A stretch of DNA of 64,000 bases from Tepidicaulis marinus. GTDB taxonomy: Bacteria; Pseudomonadota; Alphaproteobacteria; Parvibaculales; Parvibaculaceae. Position numbers and translations under genes: made by a program. Of the stretch, positions 1 to 7,960 are shown piece by piece. The DNA lies in NCBI RefSeq assembly GCF_000739695.1, contig NZ_BBIO01000001.1, positions 248,001-312,000 of the forward strand, written 5' to 3'. Every line of letters starts with the position of its first letter. Within the stretch, counting starts at the first letter, position 1. Below the pieces are notes generated by a model. That model saw nothing but the letters and a program-made list of their open reading frames with translations. It did no database searches and had not been told where the DNA came from.

Positions 1-2063
1 ATCGTGCCGAGCGGCAGAAGCGTGAAGAGCGCCATCATGGCAAGGCCCACATTGAAGCTCCAGAAGGAGACTTTCAGCAGCCCTTCGTTCCAGGCGAGCT
101 CGGGTTTAAGCCCGCGCAGGCAGAAGAGCACGAGGCCGATCCCCAGCATCCCGTAAACCCCGAAGAGCGCCGTATGCCCATGCAGCGGGGTAAGGTTCAG
201 CCCTTGCATGTAATAGAGCGAGAGCGGCGGGTTGATGAGGAAGCCGAAGAGGCCCGCCCCCACGAGGTTCCAGAAGGAAACCGCGAGGAAGAACATGATC
301 GGCCAGCGGTAGCGCTCCATCCAGGGCGTTGCCTTGCTCAGGCGGAACGTGTGATAGGCCTCGAAGCCGATATAGGCGAGCGGCACCACTTCAAGGGCGG
401 AGAAGCTCGCCCCGAGCGCCAGCACCACGGTGGGTGTGCCGGCGAAATAAAGATGGTGCAAGGTGCCGAGCACGCCGCCTGCCATGAAGATGATGGTGGC
501 GAAGAGCACGGCGACCGTCGCCGTCTGCAGTTTGAGAAGGCCGAGCCGCGTGAAAAGGAACGCGATCACGGCGGTGGCGAAGACCTCGAAGAACCCTTCC
601 ACCCACAGATGGACGAGCCACCAGCGCCAATATTCGACCATGGAGATATGCGTGTTCTCGCCCCAGGCGAGCGCCGCGCCGAAGAAAAGACCGATGGCGA
701 CGGTGGAAAGGAAGAGGAGGCCCGTGATCGAGCGGCCCGGCGCGCCCGGCCGCAGCGCCGGCCAAAGCGCCCGCCCGACAAGCACGAGCCAGAGCACCAG
801 CCCGATAAAGAGGAAGATCTGCCAGAAGCGGCCCATATCCGCATATTCCCAGCCCTGATGGCCGAACCAGAAATTGTTTTCAAGGCCGAGCGTCTGCATC
901 ACCGCGAACCATTGCCCGGCAAAGGAGCCGACCACGATGATGATGAGGCAGATCCAGAGGAAGTTGACGCCGAGCCGCTGATAGGGCGGCTCATAGCCGG
1001 AAATGGCAGGGGCGATGTAAAGCCCGGTGCCGAGCCAGGCGGTTGCGATCCAGAGCACCGCAAGCTGTGTGTGCCAGGTGCGGCTCAGCGAATAGGGCAG
1101 CACATTGGCAAGCTCGAAACCGTATTGCACCTGGCCTTCGACCTGATAATGCGCGGTGATGGCGCCGAGCAATATCTGCACGAGAAAGAGCGCAAGCAGC
1201 ACCCAGAAATATTTCGCCGTGGCGCTCATCGAAGGCGTGACCACCGTGCCGCGCATGGGATCGAAAGGCGGCAGGTCGTGCGGCTCTTCTTCGCGCCCAT
1301 GGGAGACGGCGTAATGCCAGCCCAGAAGCCCGATCCCGGCAAGCAGGAAGAGCACCGAGAAGGCGGACCAGACGAAGGAGCTGGCGGGCGGGCGGTTTTC
1401 GATCAAGGGCTCGCTCGGCCAGTTATTCGTATAGGTGATCGTGTCACCCGGCCGCTCCGTCCCGGCGGCCCAGGCGGTCCACCAGAAGAACGCGCCAAGC
1501 GCCTTGCGGTGCTCGGCATCCGGCACCGTGTCGTCTTTCATCGCATAGGCTTCGCGCAAGGGTTCGAAAGCGGGATCGTTGCCGAAGAGCTGCTCGTAAT
1601 GACCCGAGACTTTCTCGATGGCGCGGGCGCGTTCTTCGGCAAGCGTGATGGTGCCGGTGGCAGGGTCATAGGTATTGGTGCGGAAGAGCCCTTCGAGCCG
1701 GCCTTTCAGCGCTGCCTGGCGTTCGGGAGAGAGCGCGGCATAATTTTCCGCGCCTTCTTCCGCCGCCCAGGCATTGAGCACCGCCATGATTTCGCGGTGC
1801 AGCCAGTCGGCGCTCCAGTCGGGCGCCACATAGCCGCCATGCCCCCAGATCGAGCCGAGCTGCATGCCGCCCATGGATTGCCAGACCCGCCGGCCGAGCT
1901 CCATATCGGCGCGGGTGTAAATCGTTTCGCCAGCGGTGGAGACCACCTGCTCGGGCATGGGCGGGGCTTTTTGATAAATCTCGCGGCCCATCAGCAACAG
2001 CACGCTGAAACTGGCAACGAGCAGAATGGCGAGGGATATCCAGAGTTTTTTTGTATTGGTCAT
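1..2063 (-). CDS. norB: Quinol-dependent nitric oxide reductase, qNorB (3' end cut by window edge)
   Basis: Reduces two NO to N2O at a heme b3/FeB centre in the inner membrane, taking electrons from quinol. The reading frame starts at ATG 2063 (MTNTKKLWIS) and stays open for 687 codons to the window edge, so the C-terminus is missing. Visible marks are an N-terminal membrane anchor followed by a long periplasmic segment (QKAPPMPEQV..., RRVWQSMGGMQLGSIWG) typical of the quinol type. It then shows the heme-copper oxidase core with RTWHTQLAVLWI, the Glu-rich helix WVEGFFEVFATA and the metal-binding HHLYFAGTP. No norC lies beside it, which fits the single-subunit qNor. It follows nnrS in the same direction with a 380-base gap, so it probably has its own promoter. 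A long frame on the opposite strand is only a shadow of this gene. Confidence 0.95.
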   Translation of the reverse strand, partial: MTNTKKLWISLAILLVASFSVLLLMGREIYQKAPPMPEQVVSTAGETIYTRADMELGRRVWQSMGGMQLGSIWGHGGYVAPDWSADWLHREIMAVLNAWAAEEGAENYAALSPERQAALKGRLEGLFRTNTYDPATGTITLAEERARAIEKVSGHYEQLFGNDPAFEPLREAYAMKDDTVPDAEHRKALGAFFWWTAWAAGTERPGDTITYTNNWPSEPLIENRPPASSFVWSAFSVLFLLAGIGLLGWHYAVSHGREEEPHDLPPFDPMRGTVVTPSMSATAKYFWVLLALFLVQILLGAITAHYQVEGQVQYGFELANVLPYSLSRTWHTQLAVLWIATAWLGTGLYIAPAISGYEPPYQRLGVNFLWICLIIIVVGSFAGQWFAVMQTLGLENNFWFGHQGWEYADMGRFWQIFLFIGLVLWLVLVGRALWPALRPGAPGRSITGLLFLSTVAIGLFFGAALAWGENTHISMVEYWRWWLVHLWVEGFFEVFATAVIAFLFTRLGLLKLQTATVAVLFATIIFMAGGVLGTLHHLYFAGTPTVVLALGASFSALEVVPLAYIGFEAYHTFRLSKATPWMERYRWPIMFFLAVSFWNLVGAGLFGFLINPPLSLYYMQGLNLTPLHGHTALFGVYGMLGIGLVLFCLRGLKPELAWNEGLLKVSFWSFNVGLAMMALFTLLPLGT

Positions 2064-2443
2064 GGCAAGCGCTCTCTCGTTCCTCTGGCCTTGCGGCCGT
2101 TAGATGTCCGCCAAGCCCGTGCGGGCCGGGTGAGATGTGTTGCTGCCGGGTGGTGGTATCGGCGCGTTCTGTCCGACGGCACCAAGCGGTGCGGTACGCG
2201 GTACGCTTCTGAAATATGAGACGGGCGGGAAAGGCCGGACATCCCGGCAGGCAGCGTGCCCATGGACCGGGACGCAGTGGTGCCAGACGGGAGTGGCCGA
2301 CAAGTCTCCCGCCAAGAAAACTGGCACATTTACTTTGTAACCGTCCAGTGCAGGAAAGGAATTTCTGCCCTTCGCTTGCGTTTCCGCCGCGCGGCGGGGC
2401 GTCGGCGAGAAAGGCGCTTTTATCCGTGTGCGGTGCAAAATCA
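2064..2443. other. Intergenic region between nnrS and norB
   Basis: 380 bases with no supported gene, expected to carry the norB promoter. I see a tandem GCGGTAC repeat near 2189-2204 and a weak TTG-N8-CAG sequence at 2335-2348 that misses the last base of an Fnr/NNR box. No convincing NsrR-like ATGCAT palindrome or intrinsic terminator was seen. Confidence 0.5.
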
Positions 2444-3637
2444 TCAGGCGCCCTCTTTTCGCGTGCCGGCTAGAAGCGGGGCGAACAGAACGACAAAGCC
2501 ACCAAAGGCGCCGATCCAGAAAAGCGCGCTGAGATAGAGGAATTGCTGCGGCGCACCCGAAACGGACATGAAAAGGCGCGCAAGCGCTGCGGCAATGATG
2601 AAAATATAAACGAGGCTGAGGCCCATACTTGCCGTTAAGGGGCGGCCCGTATGGCCGAGCGCGGCGCGGCTCATCACTGCCAGCGTCATGACGCCCATGG
2701 CGCCGATGGTCCAGGCATGAAGCCCGTCGCCATAAACGAGAAAGGCGGGAAAGAAATGCGCGGCGGCAAGCGCGAAGAAGCCGAGCGGCACGAAGAGATA
2801 ACCTGCGTGGAGCACGATCACCAGCGGCTCGGCGAAGGTGCGCTCACCCGCCCAGCGGGCCAGCCGGAGAAGATGAAAGACCCCTGCGACAAGGCAAAGC
2901 CAGGCGGTCGCGGCATGAAAGGGCAGCGCGGCCCAGCTTAAAAGCGCAAGGCCCGCCGCCGCCATGGCGGCAATGTCGAACCGGTTGAAGGGCACGGGCA
3001 AGCGCCCTTCCCCCTGTTTCACGAGCCAGTTGCGCGTAAAGCTTGGAATGATGCGCCCGCCGATCAGCATGATGAGAAAGAGAATGGCGCCGGTGCCGAG
3101 CCGCGCGCCGTAACCGTAAGCCGCGCCGGGCTGCATGGCTTCCACATGATAAAGCACATTGCCGGCGCCGAGCAGGCAGAGCAGCACGAGGACTTTCAGG
3201 TTGCGCCAGTTCTTGCCCGCAATCACCTCCCGCCCGATCACGGCGGCAAGGACAAAAAGAAAGCTGACATCGGCAAGCGCGGCGATGGGTCCGCCCGTAA
3301 AGGCGGAAAAGAAAAGCGCGAGACGCCCGGCGAGCCAGAGCAGCACAAGCGCCAGAAGCGGCGCGCCGGTTATAGGCAGATGGCCCGTCCAGTTCGGCAC
3401 GGCGGTGAGCAGAAATCCGGCGATGACGGCGGGAATATAGCCATAAAGCATTTCATGGACATGCCAGTCGGCAGGCGCCAGATGACTGGGCAGCGTCAGG
3501 GCGCCCGATACCATGAGGGTCCAAAGGCAAAGCGCGATCACGGCCCAAAGCCCGGCGAAGAGAAAGAACGGCCGGAAGCCGAAACTGAGCAGCACCGGTC
3601 CCTGATAAGCGCGTATCCGCTTGGCTGACGAGGTCAT
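2444..3637 (-). CDS. nnrS: NnrS family heme/copper membrane protein
   Basis: A 397-residue polytopic membrane protein with about twelve hydrophobic helices. The opening LLSFGFRPFFLFAGLWAVIAL, the HVHEMLYGY motif (about residues 59-67) and the GGRIIPSFTRNWL motif are family signatures of NnrS. In known denitrifiers NnrS is a heme- and copper-containing protein that protects cells from NO stress, and the gene is induced by NO. Here it runs toward norB and diverges from a CopD-like gene. A near-consensus NsrR operator stands 54 bases upstream of its ATG, which fits NO-derepressed expression. Confidence 0.93.
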   Translation of the reverse strand: MTSSAKRIRAYQGPVLLSFGFRPFFLFAGLWAVIALCLWTLMVSGALTLPSHLAPADWHVHEMLYGYIPAVIAGFLLTAVPNWTGHLPITGAPLLALVLLWLAGRLALFFSAFTGGPIAALADVSFLFVLAAVIGREVIAGKNWRNLKVLVLLCLLGAGNVLYHVEAMQPGAAYGYGARLGTGAILFLIMLIGGRIIPSFTRNWLVKQGEGRLPVPFNRFDIAAMAAAGLALLSWAALPFHAATAWLCLVAGVFHLLRLARWAGERTFAEPLVIVLHAGYLFVPLGFFALAAAHFFPAFLVYGDGLHAWTIGAMGVMTLAVMSRAALGHTGRPLTASMGLSLVYIFIIAAALARLFMSVSGAPQQFLYLSALFWIGAFGGFVVLFAPLLAGTRKEGA

Positions 3638-3690
3638 GCGCGGCTCCTGAGAACAGGCGGAAAGGCAGGGCGAGGTCCCCGCCCGCGTAA

Positions 3691-3713
3691 TAGATGCATT
3701 TAGTATGCATATT
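3691..3713. promoter_or_regulatory. NsrR-type NO-responsive operator between nnrS and copD-like gene
   Basis: An 11-1-11 dyad of the form tAGATGCATTT-A-gtATGCATaTT. It matches the published E. coli NsrR consensus (AAGATGCATTT-A-AAATGCATCTT) at 19 of 23 positions. It lies 54 bases before the nnrS start and 81 bases before the most likely start of the divergent CopD-like gene, so one site could control both. The nsrR gene itself is not in the window, so the regulator is inferred. Confidence 0.75.
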
Positions 3714-3794
3714 ATAAACTTGCCTGCCAGTTACCAATTGCCGCAGGATATGCGGCGATCAATCTGCCTATGGATCAACGGAAAAGAGCGGCAA

Positions 3795-4268
3795 ATGTTC
3801 GAGCAATTGACCCTGGCCCGGGCGCTGCATGTGCTGGCCCTTGTGCATTGGCTGGGCGGCGTTTCCATGGTGACGCTCGTTATCCTGCCCGCCATCAAGC
3901 GCTTTGCGCGCCCTGAAGACCGGCTGCAGCTTTTCGAGGACGTGGAAGGGCGTTTTTCCGGCCAGGCGAAAATTTCCGTCACGCTTGCCGGGCTCAGCGG
4001 CTTTTACATGACTTGGCTTCTGGAGGCGTGGGAGCGGTTTCTCGATCCCGCCTTCTGGTGGATGCATGCCATGGTGCTGGTCTGGGCGGTGTTCACCTTC
4101 GTGCTCTTTATCGGCGAGCCGCTTTTCCTTCACGCCTGGTTTCACCGCAAGGCGGAAGCGGCGCCGGAGGCAACCTTTTGCCTCGTGCACCGGGCCCATG
4201 TCGTACTCTTGACGCTGAGCGCCATCACGATCGGCGCGGCGGTGCTCGGCGCGCATGGATTTCTCTAG
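3795..4268 (+). CDS. CopD-like four-helix membrane protein
   Basis: A 157-residue integral membrane protein. I chose ATG 3795 (MFEQLTLARALHVL) because earlier in-frame starts would begin inside the NsrR operator. Four hydrophobic helices are visible: ALHVLALVHWLGGVSMVTLV, the ISVTLAGLSGFYMTW segment, MHAMVLVWAVFTFVLFIG and VVLLTLSAITIGAAVL. The first helix, with HVLALVHWLGG, resembles the copper-resistance D (CopD/PF05425) pattern, and conserved His residues could bind a metal or heme. It is divergent from nnrS, shares the NsrR box with it and converges on the hemerythrin gene. The exact function is unknown. A role in NO or metal handling is inferred from context only. Confidence 0.8.
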   Translation: MFEQLTLARALHVLALVHWLGGVSMVTLVILPAIKRFARPEDRLQLFEDVEGRFSGQAKISVTLAGLSGFYMTWLLEAWERFLDPAFWWMHAMVLVWAVFTFVLFIGEPLFLHAWFHRKAEAAPEATFCLVHRAHVVLLTLSAITIGAAVLGAHGFL

Positions 4269-4273
4269 AAAGC

Positions 4274-4720
4274 CTAGCGGCCCATCGCATCCAGCATGTG
4301 CGATTTGTAACGCAAATCGTAATGGAGAAAATGATCGAGCAATTCTTCACGAATGCGCAGCGCGAGTATGCGCCGCTCCTCTCCTGCTTGCGGCGGTAAT
4401 TCCGTGAAAGCTTGAAAGAGCAGATCGCTTTCTTTTTCAAGGCGCCGGTGTTCGCGCGCATGGGCCTCGAGCCCGCCATATTTGCGCCGCGCCATCAGCG
4501 TTTCTTCATGCGCGTAATGGGTTTTGTGATGGGTAATGATTGCGGCAAGGCGCGCGCTCAGCGCCGCCTGTTCTTCTTCGCCCGCCGGCACCTGCTCCAG
4601 ACAGTCCATAAGCTGATTGAGTTCCTCGAAGAGTTCGCGGTGTTCGCTATCGAGTTCGCGAATCCCCATCTGGAAGCTATCGAGCCAGAGAAGTCTGGGA
4701 ACGGTGCGTGTCATGTCCAT
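4274..4720 (-). CDS. Bacteriohemerythrin
   Basis: A 148-residue cytosolic di-iron protein. The hemerythrin ligand pattern is complete: DSEHRELFEELN (first His), HKTHYAHEETLM (His, His and Glu), HAREHRRLE and LLDHFLHYD. Bacteriohemerythrins bind O2 and, in some denitrifiers, NO. ATG 4720 is preceded by AAGCGAG at a good distance. A longer frame from TTG 4753 would overlap the end of the acyl-CoA dehydrogenase gene. It lies 29 bases after that gene on the same strand and probably shares its transcript. Placement between NO-reduction genes suggests NO or O2 buffering, which is inference. Confidence 0.9.
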   Translation of the reverse strand: MDMTRTVPRLLWLDSFQMGIRELDSEHRELFEELNQLMDCLEQVPAGEEEQAALSARLAAIITHHKTHYAHEETLMARRKYGGLEAHAREHRRLEKESDLLFQAFTELPPQAGEERRILALRIREELLDHFLHYDLRYKSHMLDAMGR

Positions 4721-4749
4721 TGCATCTCGCTTTCGGTTCGGGGCCCGCC

Positions 4750-5955
4750 TCAAACGGCTTTGCCGAGCCCGAGGACGCTTGCTGCCAGAATGTTACGCTG
4801 TACTTCGTTCGTGCCCGAATAAATGCTTGCCGCGCGGGTGGCGAAATATTTTGCGCCGGCATGGGCAAGCGGCGGCGCGGGCGCCGTCTCTGTCAAAAGT
4901 TCCTCCGGCCCAAGCGCTTCAAGTCCGCCGGGCCCTGCAAGATCGAGATAAAGCGCGCTTAGCTTTTGATGGAGCTCGGTTGCGAGCAGCTTCATCATCG
5001 AGGAGTTGAGCGCGCCGGGCTGCTGCGTATTGGCCGCTTCCTCGGCCCGCTCCAGCGCTTCGAGCCTGATCTCGGCTTCCGCGAAGGCGCGCGCGAAATC
5101 TGCTTCCAGTTCTTCTTGTGCCGCAAGCTCCTTAGCAAGACGGAAGGTGCGGCGCAGAAGGCCCGTCGTCGTATTGCTCTTGCGGGCATATTGCATGAGC
5201 CGCTTGGCAACGAGCCAGCCGCCGTTTTCCTCGCCCACCCGCTCACTGACGGGCACGCGCACATCGGTGAAACGCACTTCGTTGAATTCCGCTTCCCCGG
5301 AGAGCGTTTGAATGGGCCGGATCTCGATGCCGGGGCTTTGCATGTCGATCAGCAGAAAGGTAATGCCTTCCTGCGGTTTTCCGCCGCTAGCGGTGCGCAC
5401 CAGCGCGAACATATGCGTGGCCAGATGCGCGCCCGTCGTCCAGATCTTCGTGCCGCTCAGAAGATAGGCATCGCCCTTGCGGACCGCTTTCATCGAAAGC
5501 GCGGCAAGGTCGGAGCCTGCGCCCGTCTCCGAGTAGCCTTGGCACCAAAGATGTGCGCCGCTCAGGATTGGCTCCAGATAGCGCGCGCGCTGCGCCTCGC
5601 TGCCCATTTCAATCAGAAGCGGGCCGACATTGCGCAGACCCCCTGCAAAAAGCACCGGCGCGTCGCGCGCGGCGCATTCACGCTCGAAGAGCATCCGCTG
5701 GCGCGCGTTCCAGCCGGTGCCGCCATGGGCTTTCGGCCAAGCAGGCGCGATCCAGCCTTTTTCGTAAAGACGTTTATGCCAAAGACGGCAGGCGTCGATG
5801 GCCGAATGGGTGCTGGTCGTCGCCCGGCCCGCGGCGCGCAAATCTTCCGTCAACGCCTCATCGAGAAAGGCGCGGACCTCGCGCAGAAATGCCGCCTCGC
5901 CGCTCTCTTTTTTGAGCGCGGCGGCGGCTGTCTTATGGGCGCCGTCAAAGGCCAT
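4750..5955 (-). CDS. Acyl-CoA dehydrogenase family protein
   Basis: A 401-residue FAD-dependent alpha,beta-dehydrogenase of acyl-CoA thioesters. The N-terminal helical domain ends near WIAPAWPKAHGGTGW. The FAD/substrate motif YSETGAGSDLAAL and the C-terminal YSGTNEVQRNILA are intact, and the length is normal. ATG 5955 (MAFDGAHK) follows a GGAA about ten bases upstream. ATG 5982 is also possible. Both lie after the nirK terminator, so the gene needs its own promoter. It is an odd guest in a denitrification cluster and seems co-transcribed with the hemerythrin. The substrate cannot be told from the sequence. Confidence 0.9.
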   Translation of the reverse strand: MAFDGAHKTAAAALKKESGEAAFLREVRAFLDEALTEDLRAAGRATTSTHSAIDACRLWHKRLYEKGWIAPAWPKAHGGTGWNARQRMLFERECAARDAPVLFAGGLRNVGPLLIEMGSEAQRARYLEPILSGAHLWCQGYSETGAGSDLAALSMKAVRKGDAYLLSGTKIWTTGAHLATHMFALVRTASGGKPQEGITFLLIDMQSPGIEIRPIQTLSGEAEFNEVRFTDVRVPVSERVGEENGGWLVAKRLMQYARKSNTTTGLLRRTFRLAKELAAQEELEADFARAFAEAEIRLEALERAEEAANTQQPGALNSSMMKLLATELHQKLSALYLDLAGPGGLEALGPEELLTETAPAPPLAHAGAKYFATRAASIYSGTNEVQRNILAASVLGLGKAV

Positions 5956-6030
5956 TCTGAAGGTTCCGTGTTGCAATCCCATAATCGTCAATTTAGGCAA
6001 GCTGCAAGTTCCCGCCATGACGTGAATCAA

Positions 6031-6060
6031 AAACCCCGGCAGTTCGGGCTGCCGGGGTTT
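6031..6060 (-). terminator. Intrinsic terminator after nirK
   Basis: A perfect 12-base inverted repeat, AAACCCCGGCAG / CTGCCGGGGTTT, with a six-base loop. It begins 7 bases after the nirK stop codon. The A/T ends of the stem give a short U run on the minus-strand transcript. Confidence 0.85.
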
Positions 6061-6066
6061 CTCGGA

Positions 6067-7113
6067 TTATTCAGCCATTGCCTGTTTTTGCGGCAGGCTT
6101 TCGCGGAAGATCTCGGGGTTTTCTTCCCCTTCCACCTTGATATGACCCGCCAGCCCCTTCTCGACCCGGCTGAGCGCATGGTCGACAATCACATAGGTGC
6201 CCGGCACCTCGAAGCTGAGATCCGTGATCGTCGCCCCGCCCGGCGCCACCGTGACGGTCTGGATATCTTCGGTATGGGCTTTCACCCCGCCCATGTCATA
6301 GACCTTGTCGAAGATCTCGCCGATCACATGAAAGCTGGAGGTTTTGTTCGGGCCGCTCACGCCGAAATAGATGCGCGCGGTCTCGCCGACTTTCGCCTGC
6401 AGCGGTTTGTCCTTGGTCAGGCCGCCCACCTTGCCGTTGAAAACGTAATGTGTGGGAAGCTCGTCGATCAGCCGGTCATAGCTTTCCGTCAGCTCGCCCT
6501 TCGTGCCGATGGGCTCGACCGTGTAAAGCTCGCCCTGCATGACATAGAACTCGCGGTCGACTTCCGGCAGTCCTTCTTCCGGCTCCACCAGGATCATCCC
6601 GTACATGCCGTTGGCGATATGCTGGGCGACGGTCGGTGTGGCGCAGTGATAGACATAAAGCCCCGGCTTCATCGCCTTGAAGGAGAAGGACTTCGTCTCG
6701 CCGGGCATGGCGAGCGTTGCCTCCGCCCCGCCGCCCGGGCCCGTCACGGCATGAAAGTCGACATTGTGCTGCAGCCAGCTTTCTTCATTGTTGGTCATCG
6801 TCACTTCGATCGTATCGCCCACCCGTGCGCGGATCATCGGACCGGGCACCTGGTTGTTGAAGGTCCAGTAGCGGTATGTGCTGCCATCGTTCAACTCCGC
6901 GACCCGTTCGATCGTCTCCAGCGTGACTTGAATGGTGGCGGGTTCGGTGCGGGTAATGGGCGCGGGCACTTCGGCCGGATCGCGCGTAATGCTCACCTCT
7001 TCGGCACTTGCAGCGCCCGCCCATCCGGCCATGCCCGTCAGGATCAGGGCGGCTCCGGCCGTGCCGAGCAATGTTTTGCCAAGCGGTGTTTTTCCAAGCA
7101 GCGGTTTCATCAT
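6067..7113 (-). CDS. nirK: Copper-containing nitrite reductase NirK (class II-like)
   Basis: Reduces nitrite to NO in the periplasm. It has 348 residues with a signal peptide ending near AASA-EEV (residue 37). The copper ligands are in place: His116, Asp119 and His121 in QHNVDFHAV, His156-Cys157 in YHCATPTVA, His165 and Met170 in HIANGMYG. Type 2 copper His residues follow in SSFHVIG and VDHALS. The motifs HAVTGPGGGA and HIANGMYG resemble class II NirK rather than the Alcaligenes-type class I. A Fnr/NNR box lies about 109 bases upstream and a strong terminator follows, so it looks monocistronic. Pseudoazurin, next door, is the likely electron donor. Confidence 0.96.
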   Translation of the reverse strand: MMKPLLGKTPLGKTLLGTAGAALILTGMAGWAGAASAEEVSITRDPAEVPAPITRTEPATIQVTLETIERVAELNDGSTYRYWTFNNQVPGPMIRARVGDTIEVTMTNNEESWLQHNVDFHAVTGPGGGAEATLAMPGETKSFSFKAMKPGLYVYHCATPTVAQHIANGMYGMILVEPEEGLPEVDREFYVMQGELYTVEPIGTKGELTESYDRLIDELPTHYVFNGKVGGLTKDKPLQAKVGETARIYFGVSGPNKTSSFHVIGEIFDKVYDMGGVKAHTEDIQTVTVAPGGATITDLSFEVPGTYVIVDHALSRVEKGLAGHIKVEGEENPEIFRESLPQKQAMAE

Positions 7114-7215
7114 TTCAACTCCTCATCTAGCTCGGTCATCCAGCTGGCGGCGGCTCGTCTACCTGGTCGTCGTCGCTGAGTGAGGCCACTATGAGGGAAG
7201 ATGGAAGAAACCTAT

Positions 7216-7229
7216 TTGCGCCCGGACAA
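7216..7229. promoter_or_regulatory. Fnr/NNR-type box upstream of nirK
   Basis: TTGCGCCCGGACAA, a TTG-N8-CAA dyad centred about 109 bases before the nirK ATG. It shares the TTGCG...GACAA layout with the box upstream of pseudoazurin. It is probably bound by the NnrR-like regulator encoded at 7961-8677, which is inference. A second, imperfect TTG-N8-CAG lies at 7262-7275. Confidence 0.7.
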
Positions 7230-7282
7230 AGAGGCAGTGCATTGAGGGGCGGTGCGTCATTTTGTCCGTAAGCAGATAAAGA

Positions 7283-7310
7283 AACGGCCCGCCGGGAGAA
7301 GCGGGCCGTT
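7283..7310 (-). terminator. Intrinsic terminator after pseudoazurin gene
   Basis: An inverted repeat AACGGCCCGC / GCGGGCCGTT with an 8-base loop, followed on the minus strand by TTTC and further T residues. It lies about 40 bases after the pseudoazurin stop codon and separates that gene from nirK. Confidence 0.85.
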
Positions 7311-7349
7311 AAACCTTCGTCAAGCTGGAGGAGAAGCTTGCCGAAGGCG

Positions 7350-7787
7350 CTAGTTTTTCAGTGCGGCGAAAAGTGCTTCGAACCGGCCGGTGGCCTTGCC
7401 GCGATGTTTCACCGCTTGGGCTTCATCGAGATTGGCGGAGGGATCGCCCACGACGACGAGCCCCACCATGCCCATGCCGTAATGGGGCATGCAGTCATAG
7501 CCGTAAACGCCTTCCTTCTCGAAGGTGACGGCGATCTCCTTGCCCATCGCGCCTTGGAAAGGCTCGGCGCCTTCCGGCAGCATGCCAGGGCGCGACTGCG
7601 CGTTATGGCCGGGATTGGTGGGCACGAAGCGCACCGTGTCGCCGGGCGCGATTTTCACCAGCGCCGGTTCGAAGACCATCATGCCGGCCTCGCCCCGGTT
7701 GAGCATTTTCACTTCCACCTCGGCGGCTTGTGCCGGCGCAGTGAGCGCCAAAATGGCCATGGCGGCGTGGAAAGCGGTTTTCATCAT
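7350..7787 (-). CDS. Pseudoazurin (type I blue copper protein)
   Basis: A small periplasmic electron carrier that donates electrons to NirK in several alphaproteobacteria. It has 145 residues, with a signal peptide ending near AQA-AEV (residues 19-24). The type I copper ligands are His61 (NPGHN), Cys99, His102 and Met107 (CMPHYGMGM). The 38-3-5 spacing equals that of characterised pseudoazurins. The start is a tandem ATG-ATG. It has its own terminator and a Fnr/NNR box 84-97 bases upstream. Amicyanin or plastocyanin are less likely because of the GMGM ending and the C-terminal helix tail. Confidence 0.94.
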   Translation of the reverse strand: MMKTAFHAAMAILALTAPAQAAEVEVKMLNRGEAGMMVFEPALVKIAPGDTVRFVPTNPGHNAQSRPGMLPEGAEPFQGAMGKEIAVTFEKEGVYGYDCMPHYGMGMVGLVVVGDPSANLDEAQAVKHRGKATGRFEALFAALKN

Positions 7788-7870
7788 CTAAATTCTCCTT
7801 TGCAAGGCAGGCAGCGGTTGAATGCGGCCCTGACTTGAGGCGAAGATAGAAAGCCTTGGCTTTTCCGTCT

Positions 7871-7884
7871 TTGCGGGCGGACAA
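7871..7884. promoter_or_regulatory. Fnr/NNR-type box between pseudoazurin and nnrR
   Basis: TTGCGGGCGGACAA, a TTG-N8-CAA dyad within a longer CTTTG-N8-CAAAG palindrome. It is centred 90 bases before the pseudoazurin start and 83 bases before the divergent regulator start, so it may serve both genes and allow autoregulation. Confidence 0.72.
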
Positions 7885-7960
7885 AGAACCGGCAGATTGC
7901 CGGGCGCCGCGAAAATCTGTGGAGCCCTTACGGGGGCCTTGACTGGGGAGAGGCGCGCTC

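Noticed and set aside
174-2219. Long plus-strand open frame of 681 codons
   Set aside because: It is antisense to norB. Its translation is charged and low in sense (many Arg, His, Glu, Pro), while the minus strand gives a perfect qNor sequence. The same applies to long frames antisense to the acyl-CoA dehydrogenase/nirK, maeB, infB, pnp and fabB.
2335-2348. TTG-N8-CAG near norB as an Fnr/NNR box
   Set aside because: The last base of the right arm is wrong and the inner arm bases do not match the other boxes. A similar imperfect site at 7262-7275 was left out for the same reason.
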